Shown piece by piece: positions 56,605 through 64,000 of a DNA stretch of 64,000 bases. Under the pieces are notes generated by a model, which had not been told where the DNA came from, searched no databases, and saw only the letters and a list, made by a program, of their open reading frames with translations. A program made the translations under genes and the position numbers. Source of the DNA: Streptomyces paludis (lineage in GTDB: Bacteria; Actinomycetota; Actinomycetes; Streptomycetales; Streptomycetaceae); NCBI RefSeq assembly GCF_003344965.1, contig NZ_CP031194.1, positions 5,704,001-5,768,000 of the forward strand. Direction: 5' to 3'. The number at the start of each line of letters is the position of its first letter. Position 1 is the stretch's first letter.

Positions 56605-58860
56605 ATGTCACGGGAGATCTCGCGCAGAAGAATGCTCGCCCTCGGCTCCGGCGCCCTGGGTACGGCCGCGGTCGGATCGGTGCTGCCGCCGTCCCTCCAG
56701 GCGGCGCTTGCCGCCGAGCCGCCCGCCGGCGGGCTGGAGGCGGTCCGGCACGTGGTGATCCTGATGCAGGAGAACCGTTCGTTCGACCACTACTTCGGCA
56801 CCCTGCGTGGGGTGCGCGGCTTCGGTGACCGCAACGCGGTGGAACTGCCCTCCGGGGAGCCCGTCTTCGCCCAGCCGGGCGCGGGCGCCTCCGCTGCCGC
56901 TGCCGCGCCGGGTGGCGGCCCGGCCGCCGTGCTGCCGTTCCCGATCCGGGACGCCGCCGCGGCGCAGCGCGAGGACCTCCAGTACATCGGGGATCTCGAC
57001 CACTCGTGGGACGGCGGGGCCTCGGCCTGGAACAACGGCTGGATGGACCGCTGGGTCTCCGCCAAGACCGCCGCGACCATGGCGTACTACGACCGGCGGG
57101 ACATCCCGCTCCACTACGAACTCGCCGACACCTTTACGGTCTGCGACGCGTACCACTCCTCCATCCACTCCTCGACGAGCCCCAACCGCAACCACCTGTG
57201 GAGCGGCTGGACCGGCTTCGAGGCCGACGGGCGGCGGGCCGTGGGCAATGACGCGTACGAGGAGGACACCCACCCGGGCTACCCGTGGCCGACCTACGCG
57301 GAGCGGCTGGAGAAGGCGGGCCGGAGCTGGCAGACATACACCGAGTGGGAGAACTTCACCGACAACAACATCGAGTTCTTCACCGTCTTCAAGGACATCG
57401 CGCGCAAGGCGCTCGCCCCGGCACGCGCGCTGTCCGGGCAGCCCGGCGCGGCCGGCTTCACGTACATGGAGGCGTTCTACGCCGCGGTGCGCGACACGGC
57501 GGACCCGGCCGGGCGCGAGCGGCTGCTCGCCGCGCTGGAGGAGGGCGTCGCCACCCTGGACCGGCGCGAGCGCTCGCTCTTCGAGCGGGGGCTGCGGCGG
57601 GTGGAGAGCGGCACACTGGCCGAGCGGTTCCGGGCGGATGTGGCCGCCGGGACGCTGCCCGAGGTGTCGTACCTGGTGCCGCCCGCGGTCGACTCCGAGC
57701 ACCCCGGCTCCTCGTCGCCGGTCGCCAGCGCGGGCCTCGTCTACAAGGTCCTCGACGCGCTCGGGGCGCATCCGGAGGTCTGGCGCCACACCGTCGTACT
57801 GATCAACTACGACGAGAACGACGGCTTCTTCGACCATGTGCCGCCGCCCGTGCCGCCCCTGGACGACCCCGACGAGCGCTGGCGGGGCCGGCCGACCGGG
57901 CTCGGTATGCGGGTGCCGCTGCTGGTCGTGTCGCCGTGGACGGTCGGCGGGCATGTCTGCTCGCAGGTCTTCGACCACACCTCCGTCATCCGTTTCCTGG
58001 AGCGGTGGACAGGGGTGGCCGAGCCGAACATCACCGCCTGGCGGCGTACCGTCACCGGCGATCTGACCTCGGCGTTCGACTTCACGGACAGCCGGAGCCT
58101 GCCCGCGGTGGAACGGCCCGCCGCCGTACCGCCGTTCACCGGCCGCTGGCGGCCCGTACCCCCGGCCGAGCAGCGGATGCCCGTGCAGGAGCCCGGCGTC
58201 CGCCCGGCGCGCCCGCTGCCGTACCAGACCGACGCGTACGGGCGGGTCGGCGCCGACGGCCGCGCCTTCGAGGTCGTGCTGAGCAATACAGGGCGCGCGA
58301 GCGCGCACTTCGCGCTCTATCCGTACGCGGGTGAGTTCGCGGTGCCGCAGCACCGCGATGTAAGGGGCACGGCGCAATGGACGGTGCCCCTTACCGGGGC
58401 GGCCGGGACCGGGACGACCGGGACCGGGGCGGCTGGGACCGGGCGGGACGCGTACCGGTTCACGATCACCGGGCCGAACGGCTTCCGGCGCGAGTTCTCC
58501 GGTCCGGCGACCGGCCGGGGCGCCGAACTCTCCTCCTCCGTCGACCATCACGACCGCGATCTCCATCTCACCCTGCGCAACAGCGGCGACCGGTCGGTCA
58601 CCTTCACCGTGCGCCCGCTCGGATACGTCGACGAGGCCGACCTGAGCGGCTGGACCCGGCGGATCACGGTGAAGCCGGGCAAGGAGCGGGCCGTGGTGCA
58701 CTCGGCGGCCGACGCCCACGGCTGGTACGACATCGAGGTCACCGCGGACGAGGTCACCGCGGACGGTGTAACTGAGGACAGTGACGGGCACGCGCGCGTG
58801 CCGTTCCGCCGCCGCCTCATGGGGCATATCGAGAACGGCCGGGTGAGCGTATCCGGGTAG
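56605..58860 (+). CDS. Tat-exported phosphocholine-type phospholipase C
   Basis: Secreted enzyme of 751 aa of the phosphoesterase family that cleaves phosphocholine head groups. It has a twin-arginine signal (ISRRRMLALGSGALG), the catalytic start VVILMQENRSFDHYFGTLRGVRGFGDR, PNRNHLWSGW, YDENDGFFDHVPPP and DHTSVIRFLERW. Two C-terminal DUF756-type beta domains follow (YGRVGADGRAFEVVLSNTGRASAHFALYPY and DHHDRDLHLTLRNSGDRSVTFTV). Between them a repeat GTGTTGTGAAGTG encodes a flexible link. Likely phosphate- or lipid-scavenging. Confidence 0.93.
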   Translation: MSREISRRRMLALGSGALGTAAVGSVLPPSLQAALAAEPPAGGLEAVRHVVILMQENRSFDHYFGTLRGVRGFGDRNAVELPSGEPVFAQPGAGASAAAAAPGGGPAAVLPFPIRDAAAAQREDLQYIGDLDHSWDGGASAWNNGWMDRWVSAKTAATMAYYDRRDIPLHYELADTFTVCDAYHSSIHSSTSPNRNHLWSGWTGFEADGRRAVGNDAYEEDTHPGYPWPTYAERLEKAGRSWQTYTEWENFTDNNIEFFTVFKDIARKALAPARALSGQPGAAGFTYMEAFYAAVRDTADPAGRERLLAALEEGVATLDRRERSLFERGLRRVESGTLAERFRADVAAGTLPEVSYLVPPAVDSEHPGSSSPVASAGLVYKVLDALGAHPEVWRHTVVLINYDENDGFFDHVPPPVPPLDDPDERWRGRPTGLGMRVPLLVVSPWTVGGHVCSQVFDHTSVIRFLERWTGVAEPNITAWRRTVTGDLTSAFDFTDSRSLPAVERPAAVPPFTGRWRPVPPAEQRMPVQEPGVRPARPLPYQTDAYGRVGADGRAFEVVLSNTGRASAHFALYPYAGEFAVPQHRDVRGTAQWTVPLTGAAGTGTTGTGAAGTGRDAYRFTITGPNGFRREFSGPATGRGAELSSSVDHHDRDLHLTLRNSGDRSVTFTVRPLGYVDEADLSGWTRRITVKPGKERAVVHSAADAHGWYDIEVTADEVTADGVTEDSDGHARVPFRRRLMGHIENGRVSVSG

Positions 58861-58962
58861 CGTCCGCACCCGCCTCGGCGCTGCCCGAGCCTTGGCCGCC
58901 GCATGAACGACATGCGAATATGCGCACGTCAGAAGCTGTATGCGGCAGTGCAGAGGAGCAGG

Positions 58963-59541
58963 ATGTTCGCCGTACCGCTCGGGGACGACGCCGAGTTGTG
59001 TCCCCTTGAACCGTGGCAGGCGGGGGAGTTCCTCGCGCACATGGACCGCGCCCGCGATCTGGTGGACGAGCACATCGGGCTCGCCGAGGCCGTCACCGAT
59101 CCCGAGTCCGCCCTGGCGCTGCTCACCGCGTACGCCCGGAAGCAGGCGGCCGACTCCGGGCGCATCTACGGGATCCGGGTCGGCGGCACGCTGGTCGGCG
59201 GGGTGCTCTTCCGCGTCTTCGACGCGCGGGCCGGCAACTGTGAGGTCGGCTGCTGGCTGGAGCCCTCGGCGACCGGCCGCGGTCTGGTCACCCGGGCCGC
59301 GCGGGTGCTGATCGACTGGGCTGTCGAGGAGCGCGGGATCCACCGTGTGGAGTGGCGGGTCTCCACCGAGAACGCGGCGAGCATCCGGGTCGCGGAGCGG
59401 CTCGGCATGGTCCGGGAGGGCGTGCTGCGGGCCGAGTATCTGCACCGGGGGCGGCGGGTGGACGCCGAGGTCTGGTCCGTTCTGGCACCGGAATGGCGCG
59501 CGGCCCGGCATTCTCAGGAAGCTCTCAGACACGCCCCCTAG
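58963..59541 (+). CDS. GNAT acetyltransferase (RimJ/RimL-like)
   Basis: Protein of 192 aa of the ribosomal-protein N-acetyltransferase type. It shows ARKQAADSGRIYGIRVGGTLVGGVLF, CEVGCWLEPSATGRGLVTRAARVLIDWA (acetyl-CoA loop), and GIHRVEWRVSTENAASIRVAERLGMVREGVLR. ATG at 58963 is chosen because GAGGAGCAGG precedes it and the fold begins there, although an earlier ATG at 58903 exists. Target unknown. Confidence 0.9.
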   Translation: MFAVPLGDDAELCPLEPWQAGEFLAHMDRARDLVDEHIGLAEAVTDPESALALLTAYARKQAADSGRIYGIRVGGTLVGGVLFRVFDARAGNCEVGCWLEPSATGRGLVTRAARVLIDWAVEERGIHRVEWRVSTENAASIRVAERLGMVREGVLRAEYLHRGRRVDAEVWSVLAPEWRAARHSQEALRHAP

Positions 59542-59551
59542 CGTGCGCCGT

Positions 59552-60244
59552 ATGAACCCCACCCCCGAGACCCAGACCCCCGAGACCGACGCCGCCGATC
59601 TGACCAAGGCGGTGGCCGGGAGCGACGCGAAGGCCGAGGTCACGGACGCCGAGGTGAAGGACACCAAGGCCAAGGACGCCGAGGTCAAGGACCAGGTCAA
59701 GGCCGACACCAAGGCCGACACCAAGGCCGACACCAAGGCCGGCACCACGACCGCGGCCACCGAAGTCGCGGTCGCGGACGAAGCCGAGCAGGAGGACCAG
59801 GACGAGGAGGCCGATGACGCGGAGAACGCCTACGACGACGAAGAGACCGCCGCGGCCGGCGGCTCGTCCGGTCTTGGCTCCGCGGCGTCTGCCGTCCTCG
59901 CCGTCTGCCTCGGCATCGTCGCCCTCACCGGCACCTGGACCAGCCGTGTCCTCGCGGAGCGCCAGGGGCTTGTCGGCCAGCTCAAGACCGGTCAGTCCGC
60001 CACCGCCGAGCAGCAGATAGCCGCGATCTACGGTGACGCCTGGCATGTCACCGCGGCCGTCAACGGCGGTGTCGCGCTGCTGGCGCTGATCCTCGGCGCG
60101 ATCGTGCTTGTCCTGCCGGTGGGACGTACCGCCTGGGTACGCCCCTTCGCGCTGGCCGGCGCGGTGCTCGGCTTCCTCGGCCTGCTGACGGCCGTCGCCA
60201 TGTACTTCGATCTCTTCGCGGCCATGCCGACCACCTCCTCCTGA
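59552..60244 (+). CDS. Membrane protein with charged repeat N-terminus
   Basis: Protein of 230 aa. The first ~110 residues are Lys/Asp/Glu/Ala-rich and disordered, with a perfect 12-bp tandem repeat near 59699-59746 coding KADT units. Three hydrophobic segments follow (SAASAVLAVCLGIVALTGTW; VNGGVALLALILGAIVLVLP; FALAGAVLGFLGLLTAVAMYF). No family recognised. It starts 10 bp after the acetyltransferase stop. Confidence 0.75.
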   Translation: MNPTPETQTPETDAADLTKAVAGSDAKAEVTDAEVKDTKAKDAEVKDQVKADTKADTKADTKAGTTTAATEVAVADEAEQEDQDEEADDAENAYDDEETAAAGGSSGLGSAASAVLAVCLGIVALTGTWTSRVLAERQGLVGQLKTGQSATAEQQIAAIYGDAWHVTAAVNGGVALLALILGAIVLVLPVGRTAWVRPFALAGAVLGFLGLLTAVAMYFDLFAAMPTTSS

Positions 60245-60276
60245 GGTACGGCCCGAGGCACGGCGCCCCGGCCCGG

Positions 60277-60295
60277 GTACGGCCTTAGGCCGTAC
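60277..60295. terminator. Short perfect hairpin
   Basis: GTACGGCC (60277-60284) and GGCCGTAC (60288-60295) form an 8-bp stem with a TTA loop, 33 bp after the membrane-protein stop. Confidence 0.5.
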
Positions 60296-60440
60296 GTCGG
60301 TCCTTACCCGGGCCACACCCTCTTTCTAAGGCACCGGGGCCCGGCAACATGCGGCACACTCCCGATGCGGCTCCACCCCCTGGGAGACGAAGGTTGAGGC
60401 ATCAGCAGGACGCCACAGCACTTCCCCGGGGGGACACACG

Positions 60441-60626
60441 ATGTACGCGTACGAACTTCACCAGATCCGAAGCGCCGAACTGCTCCGTGAGGCCGCCGAC
60501 CGGCGTCTCGTACGGGAGGTCCGCCGGGCCGGCAAGCAGGCCCGGCGCGCGGCCCGGCGACCGGCCGCGAACGCCCCGGAGGGGCAGGCGAGTCCGCCCC
60601 GCGACCGGTTCGGCCACGCCGCGTGA
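60441..60626 (+). CDS. 61-aa basic helical protein
   Basis: Small Arg-rich protein with one long amphipathic helix (YELHQIRSAELLREAADRRLVREVRRAGKQARRAARR). Such small proteins are common in Streptomyces, with no known function. GGGGGGAC lies before the ATG. A GTG overlaps its stop (60623) and opens the extended frame of the next gene. Confidence 0.6.
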   Translation: MYAYELHQIRSAELLREAADRRLVREVRRAGKQARRAARRPAANAPEGQASPPRDRFGHAA

Positions 60627-60745
60627 CCTGGCCCGATCCGGCCGGGGCGGGTGCGGGTCCGGGCGCGGGCCAGGGACCGCGGCAGGGACCCGGCCAGGGA
60701 CCCGGCCGGGGAAAATCCAGTGCCCCGTTGTCAGACCCCTGTGCG

Positions 60746-63700
60746 ATGCTCGGCACCGTGGAGACCAGGTCTGTCAGCCCGGTGTTCGTCGGCAGGACCG
60801 ACGAGCTGACCGTGCTCACCCAAGCGCTCGCCCGCGCCACCGCGGGCGAGCCTCAGGCGTTGCTCATCGGCGGCGAGGCCGGGGTCGGCAAGACCCGGCT
60901 CGTCGAGGAGCTGCACGAGGTCGCGTGCGCGCGCGACGCCGTTGTCGTGACCGGCGGATGCCTGGAGATCGGCGCGGAAGGACTGCCGTTCGCGCCGTTC
61001 TCCACCGCGCTGCGCTCCCTGCGCCGCCAGCTGCCCGACGAGCTGGCCACGGCGGCCGAGGGCCAGGAGGACGAGCTGGCCAGGATCCTGCCCGAGCTGG
61101 GCCGGTCCCACCGGGGCGCGCTCGACGAGGACGGCACCGCCCGGCTCTTCGAGCTGACGGCCCGGCTGCTGGAGCGGCTCGCGGCGGACCGTACGATCCT
61201 GCTCGTCCTGGAGGACCTGCACTGGGCGGACGCCTCCACCCGCCATCTCCTCACCTACCTCGTCCGCGCGCTGCGCCGCGGCCGGCTCGTCGTGCTCGGT
61301 ACGTACCGGGCCGACGATCTGCACCGCCGCCATCCGCTGCGTCCGCTCCTCGCCGAGCTGGACCGGCTGCGCTCCGTCCGCCGGATCGAGCTGTCCCGGT
61401 TCAACCGGGCCGAGGTACGCCGCCAGCTCACCGGAATCCTGGCCGAGGAGCCCGATCCCGCCCTGGTGGACCAGATCTTCGAACGCTCCGACGGGAACGC
61501 GTTCTTCGTGGAGGAGCTGGCCTGTTCCATCGGCACCGGCTCCCGCGCGGGACTGAGCGACTCGCTGCGCGATCTGCTGCTCGTCCGGGTCGAGGCGCTC
61601 CCCGAGGACGCCCAGCGGGTCGCCCGGATCGTCGCCGAGGGCGGCACCACCGTCGAGTACCCGCTGCTGCTGGCCGTCGCCCGGCTCGCGGAGGACGATC
61701 TCATCGAGGCGCTGCGGGCCGCCGTAGGCGCCAACATCCTGCTGCCGAGCCCGGACGGCGACGGCTACCGCTTCCGGCACTCCCTGGTGCGCGAGGCGGT
61801 CAGCGACGATCTGCTGCCCGGCGAGCGGTCCCGGCTCAACCGCCGTATCGCGGAGGTCCTGGAGGCCGACCCCGGGCTCGTACGGGCCGATGAGCGCACC
61901 ACCCGCCTCGCCAGCCACTGGTACCACGCGCACGACCCGGCGAAGGCCCTGCCCGTCGTCCTGCGCGCCTCCGTCGAGGCCCGGGAGCGGTACGCGCACG
62001 CGGAGCAGCTCCGCCTGCTCGAACGGGCCATGGAGCTGTGGGACAACGCCCCCGCCGACGTACGGGGCACCCTGCGCCCGCCGGACGACCTGGACGCGTA
62101 TCCCGCCTGCGGCGGCGGCAGCTCGCACGCGTCGCCGCTGCGCTTTCTGGATCTGATGGCGGAGGCCACGAGCGCCGCCCGCGTCGGCGGCGATCACGAA
62201 CGCGCCCTGGCCATCTCGAAGAAGGCCCTGCGGATCCTCGACGGGCAGGAGGAGGGGAAGGACCCGCTGCGCGCCGCGTGGTTCTGGATCCAGCGCTCCC
62301 TGCTCGTGCAGAGCCTGACCCGCGGCGACGGCTGGCGGGAACTGGCCACGGCCCAGGAGCTGGTACGCGGCCTCCAGCCGTCCGCTGTGCACGCGGAGGT
62401 CCTCACCATGGTCGCCACCTGGGGCGCGCTGCACCGGCCCGGCCCCGATGTACTGGCCGGCGCCGAGCGCGCCGTGGAGTACGCGCGGCTCGTCGGCGCC
62501 GAGCACACCGAGCTGAACGCGCGTCTCACCCACGGCTGGCTCACCGCCGACGCGGGCGACGCCGAGGCGGGCATCGCAGAGATGTACGCGGCCCGTGCCC
62601 GGGCCGTCGAGCTGGACGCCGTCGGCATCCTGGGGCGCGCCAGCGTCAATCTGCCCTCCACGCTGGAGAGCAGCGGACGCTCGGAGGAGTCGGTGAAGGT
62701 CGCGGAGGAGGGCATCGCCTTCACCCATCAGCGCGGGCTCGCCGACTCGGAGGCATGGGTCCGCTCCAACCAGGCCCAGTCCCTCTTCTCGCTCGGGCGC
62801 TGGTCCGAGGCGGACCGTGTCCTCGCGGCCGCGGCGGATGTCGCCCAGTCCCAGAAGGCGCGCGGGCTGATCGCCATCCATCGCGCGGAAATATCCCTGG
62901 CCCGGGGTGACTTGGACGAGACCCGGCGTCAGGTGGAGCTGAACCGGGGCTTCTTCGGCACCCACGACTTCCAGCCGCAGCATGTGATCCCCCCGGCGAG
63001 GCTGATGATGACCCTCGCCTCGCGCCAGGGGCAACTGGCCGCCGCCCGAGCCGAGTTCGAGCAGATCACCACCAACGGCTTCCCCCTGGGCACCCATCGG
63101 TACGCGCTCCCGCTGCTCTGTACGGCGGCGGCGATCGAGGCCGACGCCCGAGGGCTGCCGGACGCCGACGCGGGCCGGGCGGAGGTGCTCGCGACCGTAC
63201 GGGCCCTCGGGAAGCGGCAGCCGGCCCTGGTGCCCGTCTGGCAGGCGTACGCGCTGCTGCTGGAGGCCGAGCTGGCCCGGGCCGAGGGCCTTCCCGCGCC
63301 GGAGCGCTGGACCCGTACGGTGACCGCCTTCGAGGGCGTCTCGCGCCCCTACGAGCTGGCGCACGCCCGGCTGCGGCTCGCGGCGGCCCTGCTGGACTCC
63401 GGCACCGATCGTACCGAGGCCGCCGAGCCGCTGCGCGCGGCCCACCTCACCGCCACCGCGCTCGGCGCGCGCCCCCTGGCCGACGAGATCGAGCTGCTGG
63501 CCGGGCGGGCCCGGATCGGTCTCACGGGCGAGCCCGACACGGCGCCGCCCGCCGACCCGGTCCGCGCCCTGGGCCTGACCCCGCGCGAGCGGGACGTACT
63601 GCGGCTGGTCGCCGCCGGGCACAGCAACCGGGGGATAGCCGAGGAGCTGTACATCTCGCCGAAGACCGCGAGCGTCCACGTCTCCAACATCCTGGCGAAG

Positions 63701-63766
63701 CTGAGCGTCTCGGGACGTACGGAAGCGGCGGCGTTCGCACACCGCCTCCGCCTCTTTCAGCCCTGA
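60746..63766 (+). CDS. Large LuxR-family (LAL) ATPase regulator
   Basis: Regulator of about 1006 aa. The N-terminal AAA domain has Walker A GGEAGVGKTRL near residues 41-51, RPFTPF-like GLPFAPFSTALRSLR and Walker B TILLVLEDLHWADASTRHLL. A TPR-rich middle region follows, and a LuxR helix-turn-helix closes the protein (about 945-1000: LTPRERDVLRLVAAGHSNRGIAEELYIS, SVHVSNILAKL). ATG at 60746 is chosen; GTG at 60758 or the coupled GTG at 60623 (Gly/Pro/Gln-rich extension) are alternatives. Targets cannot be told from here. Confidence 0.9.
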   Translation: MLGTVETRSVSPVFVGRTDELTVLTQALARATAGEPQALLIGGEAGVGKTRLVEELHEVACARDAVVVTGGCLEIGAEGLPFAPFSTALRSLRRQLPDELATAAEGQEDELARILPELGRSHRGALDEDGTARLFELTARLLERLAADRTILLVLEDLHWADASTRHLLTYLVRALRRGRLVVLGTYRADDLHRRHPLRPLLAELDRLRSVRRIELSRFNRAEVRRQLTGILAEEPDPALVDQIFERSDGNAFFVEELACSIGTGSRAGLSDSLRDLLLVRVEALPEDAQRVARIVAEGGTTVEYPLLLAVARLAEDDLIEALRAAVGANILLPSPDGDGYRFRHSLVREAVSDDLLPGERSRLNRRIAEVLEADPGLVRADERTTRLASHWYHAHDPAKALPVVLRASVEARERYAHAEQLRLLERAMELWDNAPADVRGTLRPPDDLDAYPACGGGSSHASPLRFLDLMAEATSAARVGGDHERALAISKKALRILDGQEEGKDPLRAAWFWIQRSLLVQSLTRGDGWRELATAQELVRGLQPSAVHAEVLTMVATWGALHRPGPDVLAGAERAVEYARLVGAEHTELNARLTHGWLTADAGDAEAGIAEMYAARARAVELDAVGILGRASVNLPSTLESSGRSEESVKVAEEGIAFTHQRGLADSEAWVRSNQAQSLFSLGRWSEADRVLAAAADVAQSQKARGLIAIHRAEISLARGDLDETRRQVELNRGFFGTHDFQPQHVIPPARLMMTLASRQGQLAAARAEFEQITTNGFPLGTHRYALPLLCTAAAIEADARGLPDADAGRAEVLATVRALGKRQPALVPVWQAYALLLEAELARAEGLPAPERWTRTVTAFEGVSRPYELAHARLRLAAALLDSGTDRTEAAEPLRAAHLTATALGARPLADEIELLAGRARIGLTGEPDTAPPADPVRALGLTPRERDVLRLVAAGHSNRGIAEELYISPKTASVHVSNILAKLSVSGRTEAAAFAHRLRLFQP

Positions 63767-63978
63767 CGATCCTCGTGGTCCTCGTGGTCCTGGGGATCCT
63801 CCGGACCGGAATCGTCCTCGTCCCGCACCCGTATCGTCACCTTGCCGGACGAGAGGTCTATCGGGCCGCGCCCCGGGTCGCCGGACTCGGTGTCGACGCG
63901 GCTCAGCTCCAGCCTCTTCCGCTCCTCATGGGTGTGCTTGCGGCCCGGCGCGAAGATCTCCTCGAACATGTTGAACAC
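63757..63978 (-). CDS. DUF6191-type small protein
   Basis: Protein of 73 aa: FNMFEEIFAPGRKHTHEERKRLELSR then DPGRGPIDLSSGKVTIR and an Asp/Glu/His-rich end. This start and the GPIDLSSGKV core match a small family common in Streptomyces. GTG at 63978 or ATG at 63969 can start it. Its 3' end overlaps that of the LuxR gene by 10 bp in convergent orientation. Function unknown. Confidence 0.8.
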   Translation of the reverse strand: MFNMFEEIFAPGRKHTHEERKRLELSRVDTESGDPGRGPIDLSSGKVTIRVRDEDDSGPEDPQDHEDHEDRQG

Positions 63979-64000
63979 GGTCCGCTCACACCCTCACCCT

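Noticed and set aside
56608..63742. Minus-strand frames of about 1000 codons opposite the phospholipase and the LuxR gene
   Set aside because: Mirror frames produced by strong third-position GC; the plus-strand proteins have full domain structure.

Overview
The window is high-GC chromosomal DNA with strong third-position G/C bias, and its gene order suggests Streptomyces. Recognisable blocks are gcvT-gcvH-glyA-sdaA under a glycine riboswitch, a five-gene peptide ABC transporter, cysteine desulfurase next to mnmA, ligA, an RmdB-like GGDEF/EAL protein and gatCAB. To my knowledge this order matches the core chromosome of Streptomyces coelicolor around SCO5469-SCO5506. All positions and motifs were read by eye; no database search was run.

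Layout. 1-6256: a translationally coupled sugar-uptake and catabolism operon (binding protein cut by the window edge, two permeases, a beta-propeller glycosidase, a serine hydrolase, a PfkB kinase). 6317-11098 (minus strand): sdaA, glyA, gcvH and gcvT behind a tandem glycine riboswitch, linking glycine cleavage, glycine/serine interconversion and serine deamination. 11289-13877: a P-loop protein and two SseB-like proteins. 14371-20548: peptide importer. 20672-27285: TRIC-type membrane protein, thioesterase-fold protein with a palindromic operator, cysteine desulfurase, Tat-exported amidase, mnmA and a membrane protein. 27363-30125: two NAD(P)-binding oxidoreductase genes divergent from a LysR regulator.

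30908-40064 is a 9.15-kb integrated element with visibly lower GC in its middle. It carries a large serine integrase at the left end, zinc-ribbon proteins, a scaffold-like protein, an HK97-type major capsid protein, an HNH endonuclease and a P27-type small terminase. It also has an XRE/TPR regulator and a divergent micro-operon of four overlapping small genes. It has no large terminase, portal or tail genes, so it looks like a phage satellite or a reduced capsid-encoding prophage. Its attP can be rebuilt from the two ends as a 48-bp dyad, and its attB lies inside a large inverted repeat between the convergent LysR and hydrolase genes.

40289-46325: hydrolase, DUF427 protein, LOG-family protein, SDR, MetE-like protein and ligA. 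46589-48790: RmdB-like c-di-GMP protein. 49024-54588: gatC, gatA, an 80-aa protein, then an OLD-like AAA ATPase gene plus a DUF4276/TOPRIM-like gene, then gatB. The ATPase/TOPRIM pair looks like an inserted two-gene defence-type module inside an essential operon. 54718-63978: ArsB/SLC13-like transporter, Usp-like protein, Tat-exported phospholipase C, GNAT acetyltransferase, repeat-bearing membrane protein, a 61-aa ORF, a large LAL-family LuxR regulator and a convergent DUF6191-type small protein.
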